Positions 28,702 to 39,282 of a stretch of DNA of 64,000 nucleotides are shown here, piece by piece. Below the pieces are notes generated by a model. The model had not been told where the DNA came from, made no database searches, and saw nothing but the letters and a program-made list of their open reading frames with translations. The DNA comes from Pseudomonas hefeiensis (GTDB taxonomy: Bacteria > Pseudomonadota > Gammaproteobacteria > Pseudomonadales > Pseudomonadaceae): assembly GCF_030687835.1 (NCBI RefSeq), contig NZ_CP117449.1, forward strand, positions 1,798,001 through 1,862,000, read 5' to 3'. The position numbers were made by a program, and so were the translations under genes. The first letter of the stretch is position 1. Every line of letters starts with the position of its first letter.

Positions 28702-29640
28702 ATGTCTGCTTCTCTCGCATTCGTCTTTCCTGGGCAGGGTTCGCAGTCCCTCGGCATGCTTTCCGAGCTGGGCGCGCAATACCCGTTGATCCTCGAAACA
28801 TTCAAAGAAGCTTCCGATGCTCTGGGCTATGACCTGTGGGCACTGACCCAGCAAGGGCCGGAAGAGCAACTCAATCAAACCGACAAAACCCAGCCGGCCA
28901 TCCTGACCGCCTCGATCGCGCTCTGGCGCCTGTGGCTGGCCGAAGGGGGCGCGCGCCCGGCGTTCGTCGCCGGTCATAGCCTGGGCGAATACAGCGCCCT
29001 CGTGGCCGCCGGCAGCCTTAGCCTGGGCGACGCGGTGAAGCTGGTGGAGCGTCGTGGCCAACTGATGCAGGAGGCCGTTCCGGCCGGGCAGGGCGGCATG
29101 GCCGCGATCCTGGGCCTGGAGGATGCCGATGTACTGGCGGCCTGCGCCGAAGCTGCGCAAGGTGAGGTGGTCAGCGCGGTGAACTTCAATTCGCCGGGGC
29201 AGGTGGTGATAGCCGGTGCCAAGGCCGCTGTCGAGCGCGCCATTGAAGGGTGCAAGAGCCGTGGCGCCAAGCGCGCCATGCCGCTGCCGGTCAGCGTGCC
29301 ATCGCACTGCGAGCTGATGCGTCCGGCCGCCGAGCGTTTTGCCGAATCCATCGCCGCCATTGATTGGCAGGCGCCACAGATTCCAGTGGTACAGAACGTC
29401 AGCGCCGATGTGGCTGCGGATCTTGAGACCCTCAAGCGCGATCTGCTGGAGCAACTCTACAAGCCGGTTCGCTGGGTCGAATCGGTGCAGACCCTTGCCG
29501 CCAGGGGCGCGACCGAACTGGTCGAGTGCGGTCCTGGCAAAGTGCTGGCCGGTCTGAACAAACGCTGCGCCGAAGGCGTGTCGACTTCCAATCTCAATAC
29601 CCCAGATGCTTTCGCTGCCGCCCGTGCAGCGCAGGCCTGA
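28702..29640 (+). CDS. fabD: Malonyl-CoA:ACP transacylase
   Basis: 312 residues. Loads malonyl groups onto AcpP for fatty-acid elongation. N-terminal FVFPGQGSQ, active-site Ser93 in AGHSLGEYSAL, and the catalytic His in VSVPSHCELM. Cytosolic. First of fabD-fabG-acpP-fabF in the type II fatty-acid cluster, 15 bp before fabG. Confidence 0.97.
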   Translation: MSASLAFVFPGQGSQSLGMLSELGAQYPLILETFKEASDALGYDLWALTQQGPEEQLNQTDKTQPAILTASIALWRLWLAEGGARPAFVAGHSLGEYSALVAAGSLSLGDAVKLVERRGQLMQEAVPAGQGGMAAILGLEDADVLAACAEAAQGEVVSAVNFNSPGQVVIAGAKAAVERAIEGCKSRGAKRAMPLPVSVPSHCELMRPAAERFAESIAAIDWQAPQIPVVQNVSADVAADLETLKRDLLEQLYKPVRWVESVQTLAARGATELVECGPGKVLAGLNKRCAEGVSTSNLNTPDAFAAARAAQA

Positions 29641-29655
29641 ACAGGAGAAGCTTGC

Positions 29656-30399
29656 ATGAGTCTGCAAGGTAAAGTTGCACTGGTGACCGGTGCAAGCCGT
29701 GGCATCGGCCAGGCCATCGCCCTGGAACTGGGTCGTCAAGGCGCCATTGTTGTAGGCACCGCGACTTCCGCTTCGGGCGCCGAGCGCATCGCCGCGACCC
29801 TGAAGGAAAACGACATTCAAGGTGCCGGTCTTGAGCTGAACGTCACGAGTGATGAGTCCGTGGCGGCGGTGCTTGCGAGCATTCAGGAACAGTTCGGTGC
29901 GCCGGCGATCCTGGTCAATAATGCTGGCATCACCCGCGATAACCTGATGATGCGCATGAAAGATGACGAATGGTTCGACGTGATCGATACCAATTTGAAC
30001 AGTCTGTACCGGCTGTCCAAGGGCGTTCTGCGTGGCATGACCAAGGCGCGTTGGGGTCGAATTATCAGTATCGGCTCGGTTGTGGGTGCCATGGGCAACG
30101 CAGGCCAAGTAAACTATGCTGCGGCCAAGGCCGGTCTGGAAGGTTTCAGTCGTGCGCTGGCTCGTGAAGTGGGTTCGCGCTCGATTACGGTAAACTCGGT
30201 CGCTCCGGGTTTCATCGATACCGACATGACCCGTGAACTGCCGGAAGCACAGCGTGAAGCCTTGTTGACGCAAATTCCGCTGGGTCGTCTGGGGCAAGCT
30301 CAAGAAATCGCGTCTGTGGTCGCTTTTCTTGCGTCGGACGGTGCGGCATACGTGACTGGGGCTACAATCCCGGTAAACGGCGGGATGTACATGAGTTAA
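29656..30399 (+). CDS. fabG: 3-oxoacyl-ACP reductase
   Basis: 247 residues, a classical SDR: the NADPH loop VTGASRGIGQA, NNAGITRDNLMMRM, and the catalytic Tyr-Lys in NYAAAKAG with the Ser in ISIGSVVG. Reduces beta-ketoacyl-ACP. Ends with TIPVNGGMYMS, typical of FabG. AGGAG ribosome site ahead of ATG 29656. Confidence 0.97.
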   Translation: MSLQGKVALVTGASRGIGQAIALELGRQGAIVVGTATSASGAERIAATLKENDIQGAGLELNVTSDESVAAVLASIQEQFGAPAILVNNAGITRDNLMMRMKDDEWFDVIDTNLNSLYRLSKGVLRGMTKARWGRIISIGSVVGAMGNAGQVNYAAAKAGLEGFSRALAREVGSRSITVNSVAPGFIDTDMTRELPEAQREALLTQIPLGRLGQAQEIASVVAFLASDGAAYVTGATIPVNGGMYMS

Positions 30400-30504
30400 A
30401 TGTGACGGATTGCTTCAAATAAATGTCATACGAGCTGTCTAAAATCCGTTATAAAGCTGCAATCTATTTATAGGCGGCGGGCCATAGGGTTTGAGGAGTG
30501 AAGC

Positions 30505-30524
30505 TTTCGGTTGAAAAACCGAAA
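30505..30524 (+). promoter_or_regulatory. Hairpin in the acpP upstream region
   Basis: TTTCGGTT (30505-30512) and AACCGAAA (30517-30524) form a perfect 8-bp stem with a 4-base loop, 66 bp before acpP. The fabG-acpP gap of 191 bp otherwise holds no gene. acpP is generally transcribed far more than fabG, so this may mark a processing or attenuation point. Confidence 0.4.
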
Positions 30525-30590
30525 AGTCTTTCTATACACTTACCCACCGGCCAGCTGCCTGAATTTGTCCATTAGGAGTGAAAACAAGGT

Positions 30591-30827
30591 ATGAGCACCA
30601 TCGAAGAGCGCGTCAAGAAAATCGTTGCCGAGCAACTGGGCGTCAAAGAAGAAGAAGTGAAGAACGAAGCTTCCTTCGTTGAAGACCTGGGTGCCGACTC
30701 CCTTGACACCGTTGAGCTGGTGATGGCTCTGGAAGAGGAATTCGAGACCGAAATCCCTGACGAAGAAGCTGAAAAAATCACTACTGTTCAGCTGGCTATC
30801 GACTACATCAATGGCCATCAGGCGTAA
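30591..30827 (+). CDS. acpP: Acyl carrier protein
   Basis: 78 residues, acidic, four-helix ACP. The phosphopantetheine attachment serine is Ser37 in [18 protein letters not shown]. Carrier of growing acyl chains for fatty-acid and lipid A synthesis. Located between fabG and fabF as in most gammaproteobacteria. AGGAG lies before ATG; a strong terminator hairpin follows at 30857. Confidence 0.98.
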   Translation: MSTIEERVKKIVAEQLGVKEEEVKNEASFVEDLGADSLDTVELVMALEEEFETEIPDEEAEKITTVQLAIDYINGHQA

Positions 30828-30856
30828 TCATTTTTAGTCGTCGCTAGCTGTCATGG

Positions 30857-30893
30857 AAAAACCGCACTGCCATCACGGCGTGCGGTTTTTTCT
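30857..30893 (+). terminator. Terminator after acpP
   Basis: AAAAACCGCAC (30857-30867) pairs with GTGCGGTTTTT (30880-30890), followed by a T-run. It separates acpP from fabF and would let acpP be expressed as a short abundant mRNA. Confidence 0.85.
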
Positions 30894-30936
30894 TTAGGCC
30901 TGATGCAAAGTCGTCATTAGAATAAAGGAGAGTGCT

Positions 30937-32181
30937 GTGTCGCGTAGACGCGTCGTAGTCACCGGTATGGGTATGTTGTCGCCACTGGGCACGGATGTGC
31001 CGAGCAGTTGGCAGGGCATTCTGGCTGGCCGTAGTGGCATTGGTCTGATCGAACACACCGACCTTTCTGCCTATTCCACCCGTTTTGGCGGCTCGGTAAA
31101 GGATTTCAATGTCGAGGAGTACCTGTCGGTCAAGGAGGCCCGCAAGCTCGACCTGTTCATTCAATACGGCCTGGCAGCCGGATTCCAGGCCGTACGTAAC
31201 GCCGGGCTGGAAGTCACCGACGCCAACCGTGAACGGATCGGCGTGGCCATGGGGTCGGGTATTGGTGGCTTGACCAATATCGAAGAAACCAGCCGTACGC
31301 TGCACGAGTCGGGGCCGCGACGGATTTCTCCGTTCTTTGTGCCGGGCTCGATCATCAATATGATTTCCGGTTTCCTGTCCATCCACCTGGGTGTGCAGGG
31401 ACCTAACTACGCTATTGCTACGGCGTGTACCACGGGCACCCACTGCATTGGCATGGCCGCGCGCAATATCATGTACGACGAAGCCGACGTGATGATTGCC
31501 GGCGGTGCCGAGATGGCGGCCTGTGGGCTGGGCATGGGTGGCTTCGGTGCATCCCGTGCGCTGTCGACCCGCAACGACGAACCGAGCCGCGCCAGTCGGC
31601 CATGGGACAAGGGCCGTGACGGCTTCGTATTGTCCGACGGTTCCGGTGCGCTGGTACTCGAAGAGCTGGAGCACGCCAAGGCGCGCGGCGCGACCATTTA
31701 TGCCGAGCTGATCGGCTTTGGCACCAGCGGCGATGCGTATCACATGACGTCGCCACCCGCTGATGGTGCCGGTGCTGCCCGCTGCATCACCAACGCCCTG
31801 CGTGACGCGAAGGTCAACGCCGAGCAGGTGCAGTACATCAATGCCCATGGCACTTCGACCCCGGCGGGTGATCTTGCCGAAGCCCAGGCAATCAAGACCG
31901 TGTTCGGCGAGCACGCCTACAAACTGGCGGTCAGCTCGACCAAGTCCATGACCGGCCACCTGTTGGGTGCCGCAGGCGCGGTGGAAGCGATCTTCAGCGT
32001 GCTGGCGATCAACAGCCAGGTGGCACCACCGACCATCAACCTCGATGAGCCGGACGAAGGTTGCGACCTGGACTTCGTACCGCACACGGCCCGTGGCATG
32101 GACATTGATGTGGTGCTGTCCAACTCCTTCGGTTTTGGCGGTACCAACGGCTCGCTGGTGTTCCGCCGGTTCGCCGGTTGA
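30937..32181 (+). CDS. fabF: 3-oxoacyl-ACP synthase II
   Basis: 414 residues. Condensing enzyme with the Cys-His-His triad: Cys164 in [10 protein letters not shown], His in [11 protein letters not shown], and His in [12 protein letters not shown]. Extends acyl-ACP with malonyl-ACP, including the step towards cis-vaccenate. Start GTG 30937 follows AAAGGAG. Its stop overlaps the pabC start by one base. Confidence 0.97.
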   Translation: MSRRRVVVTGMGMLSPLGTDVPSSWQGILAGRSGIGLIEHTDLSAYSTRFGGSVKDFNVEEYLSVKEARKLDLFIQYGLAAGFQAVRNAGLEVTDANRERIGVAMGSGIGGLTNIEETSRTLHESGPRRISPFFVPGSIINMISGFLSIHLGVQGPNYAIATACTTGTHCIGMAARNIMYDEADVMIAGGAEMAACGLGMGGFGASRALSTRNDEPSRASRPWDKGRDGFVLSDGSGALVLEELEHAKARGATIYAELIGFGTSGDAYHMTSPPADGAGAARCITNALRDAKVNAEQVQYINAHGTSTPAGDLAEAQAIKTVFGEHAYKLAVSSTKSMTGHLLGAAGAVEAIFSVLAINSQVAPPTINLDEPDEGCDLDFVPHTARGMDIDVVLSNSFGFGGTNGSLVFRRFAG

Positions 32182-32996
32182 TGGAAAGCTGGGTCGACGG
32201 TCAGCCTGCCGACGTTCTGTCGCTCAAGGACCGCGGCCTGGCTTACGGCGATGGGTTGTTCGAAACCATCGCCGTGCGCAATGGCGAACCCGTGTTGTCG
32301 GACCGCCATCTGCAGCGCCTGGGGCTCGGTTGCCAGCGGTTGGCGTTCAAGGTTGACCTGGCTGCGCTTGCGGCTGAGTTGCGCGCCTACGCGCAAGGCC
32401 TGGGTGACGGTGTACTTAAGCTGATCGTGACCCGCGGTGACAGTCTTCGCGGTTATGGCGCTGATCCCTCGGCGGTGCCCCGGCGCATCCTGCTGGGCAG
32501 TCCACCTGCCTCCTATCCTGTAGCGCATGCCGAGCAGGGCGTTCGTCTGTTTCCTTGCGTCACGCGCTTGTCCGAGCAGCCCTTGCTGGCCGGTCTCAAG
32601 CATCTCAATCGTCTTGAACAAGTGTTGGCTCGCGCCGAATGGAGCGACGCCGAGCATGCCGAAGGCTTGATGCTGGACACGTCCGGACGGGTGATCGAAG
32701 GCGTCTTCAGCAACCTCTTTCTGGTGCGCGATGGCGTATTGATCACAGCGGACCTGAGCCGTTGTGGCGTGGCCGGCGTGATGCGGGCCGAATTATTGTA
32801 TCAAGCCGAGTCTCAAGGCATCGCCACGCATGTCACCGACATCCGCCTCGAACAGCTGCATCAGGCCGACGAAGTCTTCGTCTGCAACAGCGTTTATGGC
32901 GTATGGCCGGTACGCGCATGCGGTTCGGCGCGCTGGTCGGCCGGGCCGCTCACCCGTAAACTGCAAACCCTTGCCCGCACGCTATTGGATGTTTGA
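32181..32996 (+). CDS. pabC: Aminodeoxychorismate lyase
   Basis: 271 residues, fold-type IV PLP enzyme. Releases pyruvate from 4-amino-4-deoxychorismate to give p-aminobenzoate for folate. Landmarks: RGLAYGDGLFETIAV near the N-terminus, the PLP lysine in GLKHLNRLEQVLA, and GRVIEGVFSNLF. TGATG coupling with fabF; the fabF-pabC-mltG-tmk-holB order is the E. coli and Pseudomonas arrangement. Confidence 0.95.
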   Translation: MESWVDGQPADVLSLKDRGLAYGDGLFETIAVRNGEPVLSDRHLQRLGLGCQRLAFKVDLAALAAELRAYAQGLGDGVLKLIVTRGDSLRGYGADPSAVPRRILLGSPPASYPVAHAEQGVRLFPCVTRLSEQPLLAGLKHLNRLEQVLARAEWSDAEHAEGLMLDTSGRVIEGVFSNLFLVRDGVLITADLSRCGVAGVMRAELLYQAESQGIATHVTDIRLEQLHQADEVFVCNSVYGVWPVRACGSARWSAGPLTRKLQTLARTLLDV

Positions 32997-32999
32997 TTC

Positions 33000-34094
33000 G
33001 TGAGACGTAAATTCTTGCTTCTGCTGGAAACCGGACTGGTTCTGGCGGTGCTACTGTTGGGCACTTGCGCCTGGAAAATTCATTCGGCGTTGCAACAGCC
33101 GCTGAACATCACCCAGGAAGAACTGCTGGACGTCCCCAACGGGACCACCCCGACCGGAACCCTCAAGCGCCTGGAAGCCGATGGCCTGATCAGGGACGCT
33201 TTCTGGTTGCGGGTTTATTGGCGTTTCAATCTTGCCGGTCAACCGTTGCACTCCGGTGAATACCGGATGGTGCCGGGCATGACGATGGAAAGCCTGATCG
33301 AGGTCTGGAAGCGCGGGGAAGTGGTGCAATACAGCGTTACGCTGGTGGAGGGGTGGAATTTTCGCCAGGTTCGCGCAGCGCTGGCCAAGGATGAAAAACT
33401 CCAGCAGACCCTCGCCGGCCTGAGCGACAGCGAAGTGATGGACCGCCTGGGGCATTCCGGGATATTCCCCGAAGGACGGTTCTTCCCGGACACCTATCGC
33501 TTCGTGCGTGGCACGTCGGACGCTGACCTGCTGAAAATTGCCTACAATCGGCTCGAAGACGTGCTTGCCAAAGAGTGGGCGCAACGCGCCGCCGATTTAC
33601 CTTACTCCCAACCCTATCAGGCGCTGATCATGGCGTCCCTGGTGGAAAAGGAAACCGGCGTGCCTGAGGAGCGCGGGCAGATCGCCGGCGTCTTCGTGCG
33701 CCGTATGCGCCTGGGCATGCTGCTGCAAACCGACCCTACCGTGATCTACGGACTGGGCGAGCGCTACAACGGCAAACTCACCCGTGCTCATCTGAGGGAA
33801 GAAAACCCCTACAACACCTATCTGATTCCTGGCTTGCCCCCGACGCCGATTGCGATGGTGGGGCGCGAAGCGATTCACGCCGCGTTGAACCCCGTTGCCG
33901 GCAACAGTCTTTATTTCGTCGCCCGTGGTGATGGTAGCCATGTGTTCTCCAATGACCTGGATGCGCACAATAACGCGGTGCGCGAATATCAGCTCAAGCG
34001 CCGAGCCGATTATCGCTCCAGTCCGGCCCCGACTGCACCGGACGAGGAGCCTGTCGACGAACCAAACGCCAGCGAGCCGCCGCGCTCGCAATGA
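33000..34094 (+). CDS. mltG: Endolytic peptidoglycan transglycosylase MltG
   Basis: 364 residues, GTG start. An N-terminal membrane helix (about 4-24), a LysM-like segment (about 45-100), then the YceG catalytic domain with the active-site glutamate in MASLVEKETGVPEERG and the substrate region LQTDPTVIYGLG. Cleaves nascent glycan strands and so sets chain length. C-terminal Pro/Glu-rich tail is species-specific. Confidence 0.95.
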   Translation: MRRKFLLLLETGLVLAVLLLGTCAWKIHSALQQPLNITQEELLDVPNGTTPTGTLKRLEADGLIRDAFWLRVYWRFNLAGQPLHSGEYRMVPGMTMESLIEVWKRGEVVQYSVTLVEGWNFRQVRAALAKDEKLQQTLAGLSDSEVMDRLGHSGIFPEGRFFPDTYRFVRGTSDADLLKIAYNRLEDVLAKEWAQRAADLPYSQPYQALIMASLVEKETGVPEERGQIAGVFVRRMRLGMLLQTDPTVIYGLGERYNGKLTRAHLREENPYNTYLIPGLPPTPIAMVGREAIHAALNPVAGNSLYFVARGDGSHVFSNDLDAHNNAVREYQLKRRADYRSSPAPTAPDEEPVDEPNASEPPRSQ

Positions 34095-34104
34095 CTTTGT
34101 TTAA

Positions 34105-35725
<1,621 letters not shown>

Positions 35726-35801
35726 CAGGCATCGCTTGGGGGCGTTCTCGATTAGTTTGAGAATGCCCCCTAGACTCAGCTCAATCGCAGCGGAGATCAG
35801 C

Positions 35802-36158
35802 ATGAACGAACCTGTCAGTCCCGGGCCACGCAACGGCATCCTGTCCCTGACCATCAAGGATAAGTCGGTGCTCTACGCCGCCTACATGCCCTTCATCAAG
35901 AACGGTGGCCTGTTCATTCCCACCAACAAGAATTATCGCTTGGGCGATGAGGTGTTCATGCTCTTGAGCTTGATGGACGAAGCGGAGAAGATACCGGTCG
36001 CCGGCAAGGTGATCTGGATGACGCCCAAAGGCGCCCAAGGCAACCGGGCTGCCGGTGTCGGTGTGCAGTTCAACGACGGCGACCATTCAGCCCGCAATCA
36101 GATTGAAACCCACCTGGCCGGAACCCTGAAATCCGACCGTCCCACCCATACGATGTAG
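35802..36158 (+). CDS. pilZ: Type IV pilus assembly protein PilZ
   Basis: 118 residues from ATG 35802; the longer frame from 35736 overlaps the intergenic region. It matches the founding PilZ protein: RNGILSLTIKDKSVLYAAYMP, GGLFIPTNKNYRLGDEVF, and GNRAAGVGVQF. The c-di-GMP-binding RxxxR and D/NxSxxG motifs are absent, as in P. aeruginosa PilZ, which acts through FimX and PilB. Located directly after holB as in that species. Confidence 0.95.
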   Translation: MNEPVSPGPRNGILSLTIKDKSVLYAAYMPFIKNGGLFIPTNKNYRLGDEVFMLLSLMDEAEKIPVAGKVIWMTPKGAQGNRAAGVGVQFNDGDHSARNQIETHLAGTLKSDRPTHTM

Positions 36159-36168
36159 CCCGCCCTCT

Positions 36169-36963
36169 ATGCTTGTAGATTCCCATTGTCACCTTGACCG
36201 GCTTGACCTCGCGGCCCACGACGGCTCCCTGGATTCCGCGCTTGACGCCGCACGTCAGCGCGGGGTTGGGCACTTTCTGTGCATCGGCGTTAGCGCTGAC
36301 AACGCTGCCGACGTCAAAGCCCTGGCCGAACGCTATGAAGATGTCGACTGTTCGGTCGGCATTCATCCTCTGGATGTTCAACCCGATGCGACGCCGGCCT
36401 TGGGCTGGTTGTTGCGTGAGCTTGATCATCCGCGGGTGGTCGCCATTGGCGAAACCGGGCTGGATTATCACTACGAGCCGCAAGCCGCCGAGGTTCAGCA
36501 GGCTTCGTTCCGGCTGCATCTGGAGGCTGCGCAACAGACCGGCAAACCGGTGATCATCCACACCCGCGGCGCCCGGGCCGACACCCTGGCCTTGTTGCGT
36601 GACGCCGCGCTGCCCCAAGCGGGTGTGTTGCATTGTTTCACCGAAGACTGGGACATGGCCAAGGCCGCGCTGGACATGGGGTATTACATTTCCTTGTCCG
36701 GGATCGTCACGTTTCGCAATGCCGACGCACTGCGGGACGTGGCTAGCAAAGTGCCGGTCGATCGCCTGTTGGTGGAAACCGATTCGCCGTACCTTGCGCC
36801 GATTCCTTATCGCGGCAAGCCGAACCTTCCGCAATACGTGCGGGAAGTGGCTGAATTTCTGGCGATGTTGCGCGGCGAGTCCTACGAGCGGTTTGCAGAG
36901 CAGACTACGGAGAACTTCAAACGGCTGTTTCCGTTGGCCCATGTCCGCTCGGTGCAAGCCTGA
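36169..36963 (+). CDS. ycfH: TatD-family metal-dependent hydrolase (YcfH type)
   Basis: 264 residues, TIM-barrel amidohydrolase fold with the metal ligands in VDSHCHLD, GETGLDYHYE, IIHTRGAR, HCFTEDWD and ETDSPYLAPIPYRGK. The family has 3'-5' DNase or D-aminoacyl-tRNA deacylase-like activities; the exact role of the YcfH branch is unclear. 10 bp after pilZ, last gene of the operon that runs from fabF. Confidence 0.93.
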   Translation: MLVDSHCHLDRLDLAAHDGSLDSALDAARQRGVGHFLCIGVSADNAADVKALAERYEDVDCSVGIHPLDVQPDATPALGWLLRELDHPRVVAIGETGLDYHYEPQAAEVQQASFRLHLEAAQQTGKPVIIHTRGARADTLALLRDAALPQAGVLHCFTEDWDMAKAALDMGYYISLSGIVTFRNADALRDVASKVPVDRLLVETDSPYLAPIPYRGKPNLPQYVREVAEFLAMLRGESYERFAEQTTENFKRLFPLAHVRSVQA

Positions 36964-36972
36964 ATTCCAGGC

Positions 36973-37090
36973 AAAAAAAACCCGGGTTCTGGGGGGTGAA
37001 TCCGGGTTAAGACCATTAGGAGTAAAACAAAGGCACACGGTCCGTTGGTACCTTTACCGGCGCGTCACTTGGGGGAGATGTCGCGCCGAC
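36973..37090 (-). ncRNA. rgsA: RgsA small RNA (candidate)
   Basis: A minus-strand transcription unit fits this intergenic gap. A sigma-S-like extended -10, CAATACTT (37103-37096), would start RNA at about 37090. The RNA begins with a hairpin, CGGCGCG (37088-37082) with CGCGCCG (37064-37058), and ends in a strong terminator: AACCCGG and CCGGGTT pairing (37008-37002 with 36985-36979) followed by eight T (36980-36973). Length is about 118 nt. In P. aeruginosa and P. fluorescens the RpoS-dependent sRNA RgsA of about 120 nt lies at this locus, next to the TatD gene. No gene on the minus strand otherwise explains this terminator. Ends are estimates. Confidence 0.75.
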
Positions 37091-37095
37091 AGTTC

Positions 37096-37103
37096 AAGTA
37101 TTG
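37096..37103 (-). promoter_or_regulatory. Candidate RpoS-type -10 of rgsA
   Basis: Minus-strand CAATACTT differs by one base from the sigma-S extended -10 CTATACTT and lies 6 bp before the inferred RNA start. The remaining stretch to the TetR gene (37104-37347) holds that gene's promoter and no ORF I can support. Confidence 0.5.
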
Positions 37104-37347
37104 ATCAGTATGCCGACGCGTCCAGTTTGGCGGGGCTGGTTTTTAAACAAATTTGGAATACGTTCGCTTCGGATAAGTTCTCACTGCCGTCAAAGCCAGT
37201 CGTTACGGTGCGGTGAAGCGAATGACAGGAAGCAGAACCTGCACGGTTTTGTGAAGAACTGTGGTTGGGAACGGATGATCCGTGCATTTTTGCGTAAGTT
37301 AGGCATAATACTCGGCTTCGAATTTTGACCCTTCAGACCTTTTTCTT

Positions 37348-37986
37348 ATGCACAAAGAACCCCGTAAGGTCCGTGAGTTTCGTCGCCGCGAGCAGGAAAT
37401 TCTCGACACCGCGCTCAAGTTGTTCCTCGACCAGGGTGAAGACAGTGTCACCGTCGAGATGATTGCGGATGCCGTGGGTATCGGCAAAGGCACGATTTAT
37501 AAACATTTCAAATCCAAGGCGGAGATCTACCTGCGCCTGATGCTTGATTACGAGCGCGATTTGAACGAGCTGCTGCATTCGGCTGATGTGGACAAAGACA
37601 AGGAGGCTCTGTCCCGGGCCTACTTCGAATTCCGCATGCGCGATCCGCAGCGTTATCGCTTGTTCGACCGCCTGGAAGAGAAGGTGGTCAAGGGCAATCA
37701 GGTGCCGGAGATGGTCGAGGAGTTGCACAAGATTCGCGCTTCGAACTTCGAACGCCTGACCCTGTTGATCAAAGGCCGGATCAGCGAAGGCAAGCTCGAA
37801 GACGTGCCGCCCTATTTCCACTACTGTGCCGCCTGGGCGCTGGTGCACGGCGCGGTGGCGCTGTATCACTCGCCGTTCTGGAGCAACGTGCTGGAAGATC
37901 AGGAAGGTTTCTTCCAGTTCCTGATGGACATAGGCGTTCGCATGGGCAACAAGCGCAAGCGAGACACCGACGTTCCGAGCAGCTAA
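37348..37986 (+). CDS. TetR/AcrR-family transcriptional regulator
   Basis: 212 residues. The N-terminal helix-turn-helix is VTVEMIADAVGIGKGTIYKHF, standard for TetR repressors; the C-terminal ligand-binding part is helical and has no recognisable ligand. Corresponds by position to P. aeruginosa PA2957, next to rgsA and tatD. Target genes are unknown; nearest downstream is moaA, 138 bp on. Confidence 0.92.
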   Translation: MHKEPRKVREFRRREQEILDTALKLFLDQGEDSVTVEMIADAVGIGKGTIYKHFKSKAEIYLRLMLDYERDLNELLHSADVDKDKEALSRAYFEFRMRDPQRYRLFDRLEEKVVKGNQVPEMVEELHKIRASNFERLTLLIKGRISEGKLEDVPPYFHYCAAWALVHGAVALYHSPFWSNVLEDQEGFFQFLMDIGVRMGNKRKRDTDVPSS

Positions 37987-38124
37987 GTCATTCAGCTGCC
38001 TAATTGCGTCATGTCCGCTTACATGGCGCAGTGTCCCAGGAATATACTCAGGCTTGGGTCTTGCGAAAACTTGAATTCTGGGTCAGGTTTCGTAGGTCCG
38101 ATTCTTCTTTCGCCGGAGTGATCC

Positions 38125-39093
38125 ATGATCGTTGACCGTCAAGGCAGGCGTTTTCGCAATTTGCGAATCAGCCTGACCTCAGCCTGCAATTACGCCTGTA
38201 CCTACTGCGTGCCCAACGGCAAGCGGCTGGTGGCTGCGCAGGATGAACTGTCGGCCGAGGCCATGGCGCGAGGCGTGGCTTACCTGATCGAAGCTGCCGG
38301 TATCGAGCGGCTGCGTATTACCGGCGGCGAACCGCTGGTCAGCCCCAAGCTTGAAAGCTTCATGACGGCGGTGGGGCAGATGGGCCTGGAAGACATCAGC
38401 CTGACCACCAATGGTCAGTTGCTGGCGAAAAAGCTGCCGTTGCTGGTAGACGCCGGCATCCGCCGGATCAACGTTTCCCTCGATACCTTGGACCCCGACG
38501 CGTTTCGCAGCATTGCCCGTGGCGGTGATTTGGCGACGGTGCTCGACGGCATGGAGCAGGCTCGGGCGGCGGGTCTGAAGATCAAGGTCAACATGGTGCC
38601 GTTGCGCGGGCAGAACCTGGATCAGGTGATGCCATTGCTCGAGTACTGCCTGGATCGCGGCTATGAGCTGCGCTTCATCGAGCTGATGCGCATGGGGCAC
38701 CTGGCCAGCGACTCCAACGCGTTCCTGCAGCAATTCGTCAGTCTTCAACAGTTGCTGAGCCTGATTGGCGACCAGTACGAGTACCTGCAAGCCGACGCGC
38801 CGGTGGATGCCACCGCAGTGCGCTACGAGATCCCGGGGTTGGGGCATTTTGGCGTGATCGCCAACGAAAGCGTACCGTTCTGCCGCACTTGCTCGCGGTT
38901 GCGGCTGTCCTCCACGGGCTGGTTGCATGGCTGCCTGTCGTCGAGCAACCGGCACTTTGTCGGCGATCTTCTGGACAAGCCCCGTCATCAGGCCTTGCCG
39001 GCCCTTCAGCGGTTATTGGTCAAGGCGTTGGGGGACAAGCAGGAAGTGGCCTTCTCCGGCGGCGCAACCATCATGAAAATCATCGGTGGTTGA
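38125..39093 (+). CDS. moaA: GTP 3',8-cyclase (MoaA)
   Basis: 322 residues, radical-SAM enzyme of molybdenum cofactor synthesis. N-terminal 4Fe-4S site CNYACTYC (Cys21, 25, 28), the SAM-binding RITGGEPLV, and a second cluster site near the C-terminus (CRTCSRLRLSSTGWLHGCL, CX2CX13C). The C-terminal Gly-Gly needed for catalysis is present (KIIGG). Monocistronic. It may supply cofactor for the Mo hydroxylase encoded at 14.6-17.4 kb, although pseudomonads often have more than one moaA. Confidence 0.93.
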   Translation: MIVDRQGRRFRNLRISLTSACNYACTYCVPNGKRLVAAQDELSAEAMARGVAYLIEAAGIERLRITGGEPLVSPKLESFMTAVGQMGLEDISLTTNGQLLAKKLPLLVDAGIRRINVSLDTLDPDAFRSIARGGDLATVLDGMEQARAAGLKIKVNMVPLRGQNLDQVMPLLEYCLDRGYELRFIELMRMGHLASDSNAFLQQFVSLQQLLSLIGDQYEYLQADAPVDATAVRYEIPGLGHFGVIANESVPFCRTCSRLRLSSTGWLHGCLSSSNRHFVGDLLDKPRHQALPALQRLLVKALGDKQEVAFSGGATIMKIIGG

Positions 39094-39100
39094 CGAATGC

Positions 39101-39168
39101 TATCGCGGGCAAGCCTTGCTCCCACAAGGTGAACACCGTGCCTGTGGGAGCAAGGCTTGCCCGCGATA
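39101..39168. repeat. Inverted REP pair after moaA
   Basis: TATCGCGGGCAAGCCTTGCT at the left is matched in inverted orientation at the right (AGCAAGGCTTGCCCGCGATA) around a short centre. The arms are in tail-to-tail order compared with the REPINs elsewhere, and contain CGCGGGC instead of CGCGAGC. May act as a bidirectional transcription or decay barrier. Confidence 0.85.
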
Positions 39169-39282
39169 GTAATTTCCCATTCACTTGGATGTGTCTGACA
39201 CCCCCCATTTCGATGAGCTGGCGCAAAAGCTGCATCCCATGGCCATTCGCCGGTTTTCCGTCACCGGTTTTTGGAGGGTAGG

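Noticed and set aside
28663..30303. 546-codon frame opposite fabD-fabG
   Set aside because: Antisense to two well-identified genes; no recognisable domain.
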